Below, one piece after another: positions 56,533 through 64,000 of a stretch of DNA of 64,000 nt. This DNA comes from Gammaproteobacteria bacterium (GTDB taxonomy: Bacteria; Pseudomonadota; Gammaproteobacteria; Steroidobacterales; Woeseiaceae). A program made the position numbers and the translations under genes. The notes beneath the pieces are model-generated. The model did not search any database, was not told the DNA's origin, and saw only the letters and a program-made list of their open reading frames with translations. Where the stretch lies: positions 1 to 64,000 of the forward strand of contig JAHEGH010000008.1 in assembly GCA_024639825.1 (NCBI GenBank). The letters run 5' to 3'. Positions within the stretch are counted from its first letter, which is position 1; each line of letters begins with the position of its first letter.

Positions 56533-56814
56533 TCAAATATCGACCGGAAAATCAGTGGACTGTTCGAACCGCACGTCCTCCGAGAATTCGAAGTCATCGT
56601 CCTCGATCTCTGAGTAGTCTTCATCGAGACCCAATAGTTCGTCGATTTCTTCATCAGTCACCGCGTCCTCGGGCTCGGCGGACTCTTCCGAGACAGCTTC
56701 CTCTGCAGCCGCCTCGACCGTGTCGGGGGCATCCGTCCCGGTGTCAGCTTCCTGTGCCCAGAGCGCGGACGGTCCGAAGAACGCAAGCAGTATCATCAGT
56801 TTCAGACGGTACAC
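56533..56814 (-). CDS. Small acidic secreted protein
   Basis: A 93-residue protein with a signal peptide (about 1-20, ALWAQ) and a mature part that is almost all Glu/Asp and Ala, including LLGLDEDYSEIEDDDFEFSEDVRF. GTG start with AGGAG six bases upstream. It lies between the ExbB-like gene and the FHA/PEGA gene in the cluster, so it probably works in the periplasm with them, perhaps as a charged linker or inhibitor. Family unknown. Confidence 0.72.
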   Translation of the reverse strand: MYRLKLMILLAFFGPSALWAQEADTGTDAPDTVEAAAEEAVSEESAEPEDAVTDEEIDELLGLDEDYSEIEDDDFEFSEDVRFEQSTDFPVDI

Positions 56815-56914
56815 GTGCCTGTCTCCTGTGGTTAATCGCGACGGCCACAGTCTTGGACCGTGGCCACAATGTATTGTCTCATGAAATTTTGGTCGTCATC
56901 CTTAACGCGCAGCA

Positions 56915-59341
56915 TCAGTCCGCAAATCGCGCTATACGAAAGCCGACGTCCTGCCGGGGTTCTGAACTGAAGTCCCTGAAACTGAGGCGCAGCTCGCCTA
57001 CGCCTGCCTGTCGCCAACTCGATCCACGTATCACATGGCTGGTACCGCGATCCGGTCCGGTCGGATCAACGATCGGTTTGGTGATACCGGGCGTCGGCAC
57101 GGTGTAGAAATCGTTTACCCATTCCGCAACGTTACCGCCCCCATCATAGATTCCGAGGGCGTTCGCCTCGAAGCTGCCGACGGGCGCAGTGGAGGCGTAG
57201 CCGTCATCGTAGGCGGGCAATATCGATGGCACGAGTTCAAGCGCCGCGCGATCTGCATAGTTACCCGCCTTCTCGGGCGGCGGCCATTTAGCACCCCAGG
57301 AAAACCTGGAGGGCTGCTTTTGCCCACCATAGCGAATCGCCAGGACCCACTCGGCTTCAGTCGGCAGCCGGTAGCCGTCCGTCAGGGGGTAAACAGGAAC
57401 CCATTCACCGAACTCGGCCTTGTACGCAGGTGTCCGCCCTTCACGTTGACTGAGCCAGTTACAGTACTGCACGGCGTCAGCCCAACTGATGTTGGCGACC
57501 GGGTTGTTATCGGCGCCGAGTGACGGGTGCAGGTTGGTACCCGAGTCGTGGTTTTCACGGTACTCGGCGAATTCCTTGTTGGTAACCTCGTGCACGCCGA
57601 TCAGGAATGGCCGGGTGACAGTGACCGGGACAATCACCTCGTTGGCACGACGCCCCACCTCAGCGCGCGATGCCCCCATCGAGAAAGTCGCGGGTTCAAC
57701 GCGCCGCATGGTTTGGCCAGCAGGCGACTTGAGTATCTTGGCGATGCTGTCCTGCGCAACCGCTTCAACCGACCGCAGCGTCGCTGACAGTGTTTGCGGA
57801 TAACCTGGCCGCGGCGTCACGGTGCGTCGCCACGAGACATGGCCCTGGCGGCGCACCTCGATCGAATGGGGCGCCGAAGTCAATCGCAACGTCGTCTTAC
57901 CTTTACCTCGCGCACGACCATCGACATAGACCGTCGAATCCTCCGGGCTCACATTTACAGTTACCGTGCCGAGACGCGCAGACAGATCAACGGTAATCGA
58001 CTCCGATGCATTGGATTCAAGCCGCAGACTGCGTCGCGTCACGCCGTATCCAGCCTTCGATAGTCCGATGTCATAGTCGACTTCGGGCGCCAGCGAGAGC
58101 GTTATCGGGGACTGTCCTCGATAGCGGCCATTGACGGTGACATTTGCACCGCGGGGGATCGTATTGACGATAAGCCGCGCGTCGGCAGGATCCAGCGTAA
58201 TCAGCGGCAATTGCTGGGCCACGTTGGGCTCAGCTACAACGGTGCCATCCCAGGCACTGAAGCCGTCTTTCGACAGGGTCACATCGTGTGAGCCCTCCAG
58301 TAACTCGATCGTTGCGGGTGTGACGCCAACCTCTTCGTCACCTTTGAATATCTTCGCGCCCGGGGGTTCGGACTCAATACGCACATCAGCCCAGCGCGGC
58401 ACCAACTGCACGCTGAAGTTCTCAAGCAGATCCAGACCCTCGATCTCGACAACACCAGTAAATGGCAGAAAGCGCTCGGACTCCACAGTTACGGAGTGCG
58501 GTCCTGGCTCCAGCTGGACAGGACCGAATGGTGCATTGCCCACCTGCCCTTCGTCGACGGTTACCACTGCGTCGACCGCAGGGTCAGCGAAAACCAGGAG
58601 TCGCCCTGGCTTCTTGCGCATGCGCAGACTAACCGTCATCGATTGCTCATCGCCGACAACAAAGGTCTGCTCTACGTCGTAGTAACCTTGTTTCTGCACG
58701 TTTACCGTGTAGTCACCCTTGCGCAGCAAAACTCGATCGCCAATGGGCAAGCGAAACCAGCCACCGTCGATGCTGAAGCCGTCAGGCTCAGCCGGGGCGA
58801 TTTCGAACTCCACTGACTTCGCACTGAATAACAGGTACGAGGCCAGCAGCAGTGCTGCGAGCCCAGCGCTGACGATCACTTTGAGGGAGCTGGTCCGATG
58901 CTTCTCAATCCGGGCTGCCGTTTCTACGGCACGAGTAAACGCGGTGGGTGCGATCGCCTCCTCATCAGGCAGCTCGTCCCCTTCCGGCAGATCCGGCGGG
59001 CGAGTAACGTAAGCACTGTCTTCCAGGCGCACATCGAGCGACAAACGCTCGCCTTCCGCCTGGACGCGAATGCGGCTGCCGTAGAATTGCAGCTCGTCCC
59101 CATGTTTAAGCTTGCGGCTGGTTTCAAGCGTTTCGCCATTTATCGTCATCGCCGCGCTACGGCCGACTGGCTGTACAAATGGGGTGCCATCGAGCAAATC
59201 AAGTAATGCAACGGGCCCGCCGCCCGGCCCTGGCAGGCGCAGCTCACAGTCGCTGCTCGTGCCGACGCGCAGGGGCAGTGCAGGCGCGTCTACGCGGCGC
59301 TCCCCTTCCACATCCTTTATAAACAGATGATCGAAACTCAA
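56915..59341 (-). CDS. FHA-like / PEGA / formylglycine-enzyme-fold membrane protein
   Basis: An 808-residue protein. Residues about 1-105 look like an FHA domain (LPLRVGTSSDCELRLPG, TINGE), 153-173 is a transmembrane helix, about 200-530 holds several PEGA beta modules (repeats like SEPPGAKIFKGDEEVGVTPATIELLEGSHDVTLSKDG), and about 540-806 is a formylglycine-enzyme-fold (SUMF1) domain (GYRLPTEAEWVLAIRYG, GGNVAEWVND, RGSSWR). The two catalytic Cys of true formylglycine enzymes are absent. TTG start with AAGGAG, overlapping the kinase stop as TTGA. The N-terminus is cytoplasmic, the rest periplasmic. Confidence 0.88.
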   Translation of the reverse strand: MSFDHLFIKDVEGERRVDAPALPLRVGTSSDCELRLPGPGGGPVALLDLLDGTPFVQPVGRSAAMTINGETLETSRKLKHGDELQFYGSRIRVQAEGERLSLDVRLEDSAYVTRPPDLPEGDELPDEEAIAPTAFTRAVETAARIEKHRTSSLKVIVSAGLAALLLASYLLFSAKSVEFEIAPAEPDGFSIDGGWFRLPIGDRVLLRKGDYTVNVQKQGYYDVEQTFVVGDEQSMTVSLRMRKKPGRLLVFADPAVDAVVTVDEGQVGNAPFGPVQLEPGPHSVTVESERFLPFTGVVEIEGLDLLENFSVQLVPRWADVRIESEPPGAKIFKGDEEVGVTPATIELLEGSHDVTLSKDGFSAWDGTVVAEPNVAQQLPLITLDPADARLIVNTIPRGANVTVNGRYRGQSPITLSLAPEVDYDIGLSKAGYGVTRRSLRLESNASESITVDLSARLGTVTVNVSPEDSTVYVDGRARGKGKTTLRLTSAPHSIEVRRQGHVSWRRTVTPRPGYPQTLSATLRSVEAVAQDSIAKILKSPAGQTMRRVEPATFSMGASRAEVGRRANEVIVPVTVTRPFLIGVHEVTNKEFAEYRENHDSGTNLHPSLGADNNPVANISWADAVQYCNWLSQREGRTPAYKAEFGEWVPVYPLTDGYRLPTEAEWVLAIRYGGQKQPSRFSWGAKWPPPEKAGNYADRAALELVPSILPAYDDGYASTAPVGSFEANALGIYDGGGNVAEWVNDFYTVPTPGITKPIVDPTGPDRGTSHVIRGSSWRQAGVGELRLSFRDFSSEPRQDVGFRIARFAD

Positions 59342-61749
59342 ATCGGCTCCTTACAAACCACTTCGACGGGCTGCATTTCAATCTCGGGCGCCACGCGAAA
59401 CTCAACGCGCACGTCCCGGAATCCCGGCCTGATGCCAAGCGCGACATAGGTCCCCGGCCGCAAGTTCAGGTCCGTACTACCGAAACTACCGAGCACGCCG
59501 ACCTTGTAAATGGAAACCGCAGTCATGTTATCCGAAACCAGCTCTACCGTGACAGGCGTTGCCGCGCGCTTTAGCAGGCGCGACAGTTCGTCGCGCTGGC
59601 CAGCCAGGCGTGGCCCGATCTCTGGCATGACCGTGACGTCCACGACCAGTTTCGTCGCCCGTTGCATCACGGAAGGCACCGACAGGCGATCCGGATCCTT
59701 GATGTACTCATCAAATTGCCTGTGTAGCGCACTCATCTGTCGGGCGTTCGAGAGCCCGTCTTTAGCGAATGCCAGATTGCCATCGACTTTCAGTATTTGT
59801 TCGTAGGTCGTTGCGGCCGCATCCCAGTCCTCGGAGCCTTCCAGCGATACAGCCTCCTGCTCCAGCGTGTTGATGTTGCTCAAGCGCAGGCCCTGATCGA
59901 CCTGCAACAGGCCGTCGGCAGGTTCCTGCGAACCAGGAATCAGTTGCTCCGCCATGCGAAACGCTGCTCGCGCACCCAGATAGTCTCCGATCGCCAGCGC
60001 TTCGAGGCCTTCACTCATGCGTGAATCGAACTGCATCTTGATCCGCGTGGCGCGAACGCGCTCCAATCCTTCAGTCGCAGGCAACCAGTTGGGATCGAGT
60101 GTGGCTGCCTGCGCAAAATTGGCTTCGGCGGCGTCCAGTTCCAGCTCCTCTTCAAAGACGAGTCCCTGCTCAACGAGTTGCAGCACCGTTTCAAGATTTT
60201 GTGCACGCTCGAGGCCGGCACGAGCCTCCGGATGGTTCGGCGTGATGGCGACAGCAAGCTCATAAAATCGCAGTGCGTCCAAACGCTCGCCCGCATCGAA
60301 TGCCGCCCTGGCGGCTGACAGCGCTTTTTCAAACTCGGGTTCAACCTGGTCGAACAGCGGCTCGAGAACGGACAATGCGTCGAGATAGTGCAGTTCGGCC
60401 GCCGCCCAATTGCGCTTCAGAAATGCCGCGTCGCCCTGCGCATAAAAGTCCCTGGCACGACGATAAGGCACCTGCGCCCAGCGCTGCACACTGCGTCGCT
60501 CCAGCGTTTCGAAATCTGACAGCAACTCGCCGAGAATCATTTCAACGTTGTAACGAAGCTTGCCATCATCATTGAGACCGCTGAAATCCGCATCGTTCTC
60601 GTTGAACTCAATCGTTTCGCCGTCGAGCGCCACATTCTCGGGCTTATAGTCGCGCGTCACGCGGTCGATACCCGGTTCGCCACTGCCTTCCAGGACATCC
60701 GACTCGACCAGGGATCCGTTCGCCGGCGCTCGCGACGACGGAACGGCCCCTTCTCGCACCGCACCCTTCTGCTCGTCCACTGCGTCGGGCAGCAGGAACA
60801 CCACGCCCAGCAGTACAACCACGAGCGTAGCGAGCGCTACCAGCATGGTGCGCGGACTGATCCCGGATGAACTGCCCGCGGCGACATCAGAAATCGCTTC
60901 CGCACCGGCCGCCTGAACCGGCCGTAACGCCGCGACTGTCTCGATTCGCTCGTCATCCGGCGCAGGGCGGGCGACGATCTGGGAATGCGCAGGACCCGGC
61001 GCGAACCCGGCCGCTCGCAGCGTCTCAACAATCTCCTCTGCATCGGGCCTCGCTGCGGCGTCCTTATCCAGCATGCTGGCAACCAGATCGCGCAGCGACT
61101 CAGGCACTTTGTCCCCACTCGCCGCCTGCAGCGGCGCAGTTTCAGCATCCGGTGGCCACGGCGGCGCACCCGAGATGAGTTCGTACATCAGGATTCCCAG
61201 CGCGTAGATATCATCGGACGGCTGCGCAACGCTTCCGGCGAGGGCCTGCGGGCTGGCCGCAACCGGCGAACCGCCGCCTGCATTCGAACCAACCGATGCG
61301 GCAACACCGAAATCGCTGAGGTACGGAACACCGTTGTGGTCGAGCAGCACGTTTGACGCCTTAACGTCGCGATGCACGATGCCCTTTGCATGCGAGTAGC
61401 GCAGCGCATCGGCAACAAGACCCAGCGGCGGCAGAATTTCCGTCAGGGCTTTTGCTGTGAGTGCACCGAGATCCACGCCGGCGACATACTGCAAGCTGTA
61501 AAATGCCGTGCCCTGATCTTCGTGAAATTCGAATACGCGCACGATGTGCGCGTGCATGAGTCGCAGGTTGGTTTGCCACTCATCTCGCAGACGCTTGCCG
61601 GCCGCGCCCGCCGGTACGATCTTGAGGGCGACAGACGCCCGCGTCATTCGATCGCGTGCGAGCCAGGTTTCTGCTTCTCCGCCCTTGCCGAGCGATCGCT
61701 CCAGCGTATACCTGTCGGCTAACTGGGTCCCTTTACTGAGTTCGAGCAT
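59338..61749 (-). CDS. Membrane Ser/Thr protein kinase with TPR and PEGA-like periplasmic part
   Basis: An 803-residue protein. Residues 14-250 are a Hanks-type kinase: glycine loop GKGGEAETW, Lys43, catalytic HRDVKASN (126-133) and DFG (147-149); the activation segment has SPQAL in place of the usual APE. A transmembrane helix lies at 302-320. The periplasmic part has TPR-like repeats (about 430-700) and a beta-rich end (about 710-803). The kinase domain is cytoplasmic. The start at 61749 follows the lipoprotein stop by 20 nt; a longer frame only reads back into the upstream gene. Confidence 0.92.
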   Translation of the reverse strand: MLELSKGTQLADRYTLERSLGKGGEAETWLARDRMTRASVALKIVPAGAAGKRLRDEWQTNLRLMHAHIVRVFEFHEDQGTAFYSLQYVAGVDLGALTAKALTEILPPLGLVADALRYSHAKGIVHRDVKASNVLLDHNGVPYLSDFGVAASVGSNAGGGSPVAASPQALAGSVAQPSDDIYALGILMYELISGAPPWPPDAETAPLQAASGDKVPESLRDLVASMLDKDAAARPDAEEIVETLRAAGFAPGPAHSQIVARPAPDDERIETVAALRPVQAAGAEAISDVAAGSSSGISPRTMLVALATLVVVLLGVVFLLPDAVDEQKGAVREGAVPSSRAPANGSLVESDVLEGSGEPGIDRVTRDYKPENVALDGETIEFNENDADFSGLNDDGKLRYNVEMILGELLSDFETLERRSVQRWAQVPYRRARDFYAQGDAAFLKRNWAAAELHYLDALSVLEPLFDQVEPEFEKALSAARAAFDAGERLDALRFYELAVAITPNHPEARAGLERAQNLETVLQLVEQGLVFEEELELDAAEANFAQAATLDPNWLPATEGLERVRATRIKMQFDSRMSEGLEALAIGDYLGARAAFRMAEQLIPGSQEPADGLLQVDQGLRLSNINTLEQEAVSLEGSEDWDAAATTYEQILKVDGNLAFAKDGLSNARQMSALHRQFDEYIKDPDRLSVPSVMQRATKLVVDVTVMPEIGPRLAGQRDELSRLLKRAATPVTVELVSDNMTAVSIYKVGVLGSFGSTDLNLRPGTYVALGIRPGFRDVRVEFRVAPEIEMQPVEVVCKEPI

Positions 61750-61769
61750 TGTGAGCCGCTTAATGCGCT

Positions 61770-63011
61770 CTAATTCGCGGGTGCGTCTTCGGCGGCGCGG
61801 GCTGGCCTGCCGACGTCGACCGTCTGCGAGAAGCCGGTTTCGGCCTGGTAGATTTCCTTGAGCATCCGGCGCCATCCTTCATATTGCGCCTCTGCCGTGC
61901 CGGTCAGCCGTCGCTCCTGACCCTCTACGCTGACCACCATGGGGGCAGCCTGTCCACCGAAGGATTGGGACAGCTCAGCGATAGCTTCGATATGGGAATC
62001 CGCTTCGCTGCTGCGCTGGATGCCACCGACAATGCGGTTCAGTCCCTCTGAGATGCCCATGTATTGCAGGCTACGGTTCACGCGGCGCTGGCGGCTGCTG
62101 CTCGAGTTATTCGCATCAACGGCCAGCGAGCCTGCCAGCACCACGACACCGACCAGCGCCTGCATGCGAGCCGAACGCTTGACCTGCCGATACGCGATCA
62201 ATTCCTGGCGCGACACTTTGCGCCAGTTTCGGTATGGAATGGAGATGCCATAGTAGAAATTGGCATAGTGCTCATTCAGGGTATCGACCACGAGGCGATC
62301 ACGTTCACGGATCTGCCGTAGCCTCGCCACGGTCGGGTCATTCTCTGCCGGAAGCCGCTGAATTGAAACAATACCTTCTTCGTCAGCCTGCAAGTGCTCC
62401 CCGTAAGCGAGCGGGGACATATCAGCAAAAAACTTCAGCTCCGAAATCTGTCGGGTCTGTTCCAGCGTTTTCGGCATCATTTGTGCTGCGAAGACCTGCA
62501 GATCATTCGCGATATCGTTGAAGATTTTCTGGTAGGGATCGAGGCGCCTGTCGCGCCGTTCGGAGTAAGACGTGATGCCGGTCTGCGTCTCGTAGACCTT
62601 ACTGAACCAGTGACGGCCTGCGGCGTCGTCGACCGAGATGTCAAGCGTGACGAACTCGCCGTCAGACTGTTCGATATTGCCGCTTATTATGACGTCCGTG
62701 AAAGCCTGCCGCGAGGGGATGACTCTAACGGCACCCCAGTGCCCCGTGCCCTGCAAGGTCGTTTTCAGGTGATAGGCGAGGTATTTGGTTTCGGCGAAAC
62801 GAATTTCCTCGAAAACGCCGCTTTTGCGGGGGTTATTGTCGTCGTCAATGCCCGGCTCGAACTCAACAATGCCGATATCGAGCAGCCGCGACTCTTCGAC
62901 AGGCGATTGTGCAACCACCAGCTCCGTCTCATCCGCGACGATAACCTCATTGACGGTGCAGCCGGTGCCCAACAGGCACAGCACGACGAGTAACAGCGTT
63001 ATCCTTAGCAT
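61770..63011 (-). CDS. Putative lipoprotein of the kinase cluster
   Basis: A 413-residue protein with lipobox LLGTGC (Cys18). The first half (DIGIVEFEPGIDDDN ... GHWGAVRVIPSRQAFTDVIISGNIEQSDGEFVTLDISVDDAAGRHW) looks like the beta-alpha fold of CsgG/TolB-N-like lipoproteins. Later comes a hydrophobic stretch MQALVGVVVLAGSLAVDA (about 292-309). It is preceded by the Gly-rich lipoprotein and followed by the kinase gene. The function is unknown; an outer-membrane place is likely. Confidence 0.78.
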   Translation of the reverse strand: MLRITLLLVVLCLLGTGCTVNEVIVADETELVVAQSPVEESRLLDIGIVEFEPGIDDDNNPRKSGVFEEIRFAETKYLAYHLKTTLQGTGHWGAVRVIPSRQAFTDVIISGNIEQSDGEFVTLDISVDDAAGRHWFSKVYETQTGITSYSERRDRRLDPYQKIFNDIANDLQVFAAQMMPKTLEQTRQISELKFFADMSPLAYGEHLQADEEGIVSIQRLPAENDPTVARLRQIRERDRLVVDTLNEHYANFYYGISIPYRNWRKVSRQELIAYRQVKRSARMQALVGVVVLAGSLAVDANNSSSSRQRRVNRSLQYMGISEGLNRIVGGIQRSSEADSHIEAIAELSQSFGGQAAPMVVSVEGQERRLTGTAEAQYEGWRRMLKEIYQAETGFSQTVDVGRPARAAEDAPAN

Positions 63012-63029
63012 TGTACGCGATGAATCTCC

Positions 63030-64000
63030 CTACATGCCCTTGTACTTGCGGTATTCCTCCCAGAGGCGTTCGCGCAGTTCTGGATCTTCTTCCGCCAAGG
63101 CCGCTTCACGCAGCTGCTTGGCAACGATATCGTCATCGATCAAAGCCTCGATGTCATCAGGCGTACGCCTCGCGATTTCCTGATTATCCAGACCTTCCAG
63201 CGGACCACCGCCTACCTCGCCAGCGGAATCGCCGCCGCTGCCGCTGCCGCCGCTGCCGTTACCGCTACCCGCCATGGCGCCGGCTGACTGTTCTCCGAGG
63301 CTGATCGAACCACCCCGGTTGCCACCGGTACCGGTATCGAAGCCTTCTGTATTGCGTGACGCAGACGCGATCTCGCGTTGTTCTTCACCGAGAGACTCAT
63401 CGAAGTCGCCGAGCGATTTATCCAGCTCTTCGCCAAGCTGCTCGGCCTTTTCCGCGTCACCACCCGGAAATTGACCGACATCGCCTGCGCCGCCGGCGCC
63501 GCCGCCGCTGGCATCGCTATCTTCGCAGCCCATACCTCCACCGATACCACCGCCGGAGATACCGCCGTCGTTACAATCCTGACCCATCGCGCCAGCACCA
63601 CCAGCACCGCCAGCACCGCCTCCGGTGCTTACGCCTTCCATATCCTGGCCGCCCATTGAGCCGCCCATGGAGCCGCCAGACGAACCACCCATGGAGCCGC
63701 CAGAGGACCCGCCGGAGGACCCGCCGGATGAACCACCCATTGAGCCACCTGATGAACCACCCGTGGAGCCGCCGGACGAACCGCCCGACATGCCACCAGG
63801 CATGCCACCACCCGATGACCCCCCTGAAGAACCACCTGACTCACCACCGCCGGACGAGCCGCCGCCGGACGAACCGCCGCCTGGCAGTTGGACGCCGCCG
63901 GACGAGCCGCCGCCCGAGCTACCGCCGCTTACACCCACAGCGCAGCCCGTAACCAGGAACCCAGCGCAGGCAACCGCTATACAGGCACGAATCGCTGTTG
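63030..64000 (-). CDS. Gly/Ser-rich lipoprotein (5' end beyond window)
   Basis: The frame is open to the right edge, so the N-terminus is missing. The visible start reads AVACAGFLVTGCAVGVSGG, a signal peptide with lipobox VTGC, so a GTG at 63938 that lies just inside the mature part is not the start. The mature protein begins with about 110 residues of (SSGG)n/(SGGSMGG)n repeats, then two short Cys-containing Gly-rich segments, an acidic coiled part (AEQLGEELDKSLGDFDESL) and a folded C-terminus (RTPDDIEALIDDDIVAKQLREAALAEEDPELRERLWEEYRKYKGM). It should be an outer-membrane or surface protein and is first in the visible cluster. Confidence 0.83.
   Translation of the reverse strand, partial: TAIRACIAVACAGFLVTGCAVGVSGGSSGGGSSGGVQLPGGGSSGGGSSGGGESGGSSGGSSGGGMPGGMSGGSSGGSTGGSSGGSMGGSSGGSSGGSSGGSMGGSSGGSMGGSMGGQDMEGVSTGGGAGGAGGAGAMGQDCNDGGISGGGIGGGMGCEDSDASGGGAGGAGDVGQFPGGDAEKAEQLGEELDKSLGDFDESLGEEQREIASASRNTEGFDTGTGGNRGGSISLGEQSAGAMAGSGNGSGGSGSGGDSAGEVGGGPLEGLDNQEIARRTPDDIEALIDDDIVAKQLREAALAEEDPELRERLWEEYRKYKGM
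63640..63900. repeat. Tandem Gly/Ser-coding repeats
   Basis: Imperfect 9- and 12-base repeats such as ccgccggacgaa and ccgccagaggac encode the SSGG/SMGG run of the lipoprotein. Tandem repeats of this type can change length by slippage. Confidence 0.75.

Noticed and set aside
51367..61749. TerY-P tellurium-type triad
   Set aside because: A vWA and a kinase occur together, but there is no PP2C phosphatase and no ter gene.
63356..63952. Arg/His-rich frame opposite the Gly/Ser repeats
   Set aside because: The composition is a by-product of the Gly/Ser repeat DNA read backwards.
51367..64000. Type VI secretion system
   Set aside because: FHA, OmpA, vWA and kinase genes also accompany T6SS, but no sheath, TssK, VgrG, Hcp or ClpV gene is present.

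Overview
The window is about 58% GC, densely coded and free of rRNA, tRNA, insertion sequences, phage genes and CRISPR arrays. The gene content (leucine-degradation enzymes, a large TonB-dependent receptor beside an S9 peptidase, a LemA/M48 pair, many TPR and lipoprotein genes) suggests a free-living, peptide- and lipid-using gammaproteobacterium, perhaps of a marine Woeseiaceae-like lineage. The lineage is inferred from gene content only.

Layout. 1-3112: leucine/isovalerate degradation genes (isovaleryl-CoA dehydrogenase, methylcrotonoyl-CoA carboxylase beta subunit) followed by an edge-truncated aminoglycoside-phosphotransferase-like kinase. 3202-9982: small metabolic and regulatory genes (lipoprotein, LuxR-type regulator, VOC protein, fatty acid desaturase divergent from a PII gene, MAPEG protein, DNA glycosylase, histidine phosphatase, FkbM-like protein, an exported D-2-hydroxyacid dehydrogenase). 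10058-19684: a ten-gene operon for a TolQ/TolR-type envelope motor with TPR proteins and an AgmX/PglI-type TonB-like protein, resembling the Agl-Glt machinery of myxobacteria. 20002-28251: ApbE, LemA, M48 protease, SYLF protein, MscS channel, EexN-like lipoprotein, and an MFS-acyltransferase fusion. 28248-32261: a 1337-residue AAA-TM-P-domain-WD40 protein. 33268-39999: a compact operon ilvH-proB-proA-glpD-patatin autotransporter, divergent from the acetolactate synthase large subunit gene (40133-41983). 42046-51278: S9 peptidase, TonB receptor, a cysteine-rich protein, a lipoprotein, an orphan ParA ATPase, a threonine/serine dehydratase and a pterin dehydratase.

51367-64000 is the most unusual part. 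Read in the direction of transcription it encodes a Gly/Ser-rich lipoprotein (cut by the window edge), a second lipoprotein, a membrane Ser/Thr kinase with TPRs, a membrane FHA-like/PEGA/formylglycine-enzyme-fold protein, a small acidic secreted protein, an ExbB/MotA-type channel protein, an Hsp70/actin-like protein with a C-terminal FHA domain, two membrane-anchored von Willebrand A proteins, and an OmpA-family protein with a glycine zipper. Both vWA proteins have the topology of ExbD/TolR/MotB and an Asp in the single transmembrane helix. I infer a proton-driven stator whose periplasmic part is a coiled coil plus vWA domain, controlled by kinase/FHA phospho-signalling. I know of no described system with this composition.

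Many starts are GTG or TTG, especially in the two envelope clusters. They were chosen from Shine-Dalgarno spacing, signal peptides and 4-nt overlaps. Only one gap exceeds 300 bases (19685-20001); it holds a CRP-like palindrome and two small hairpins.
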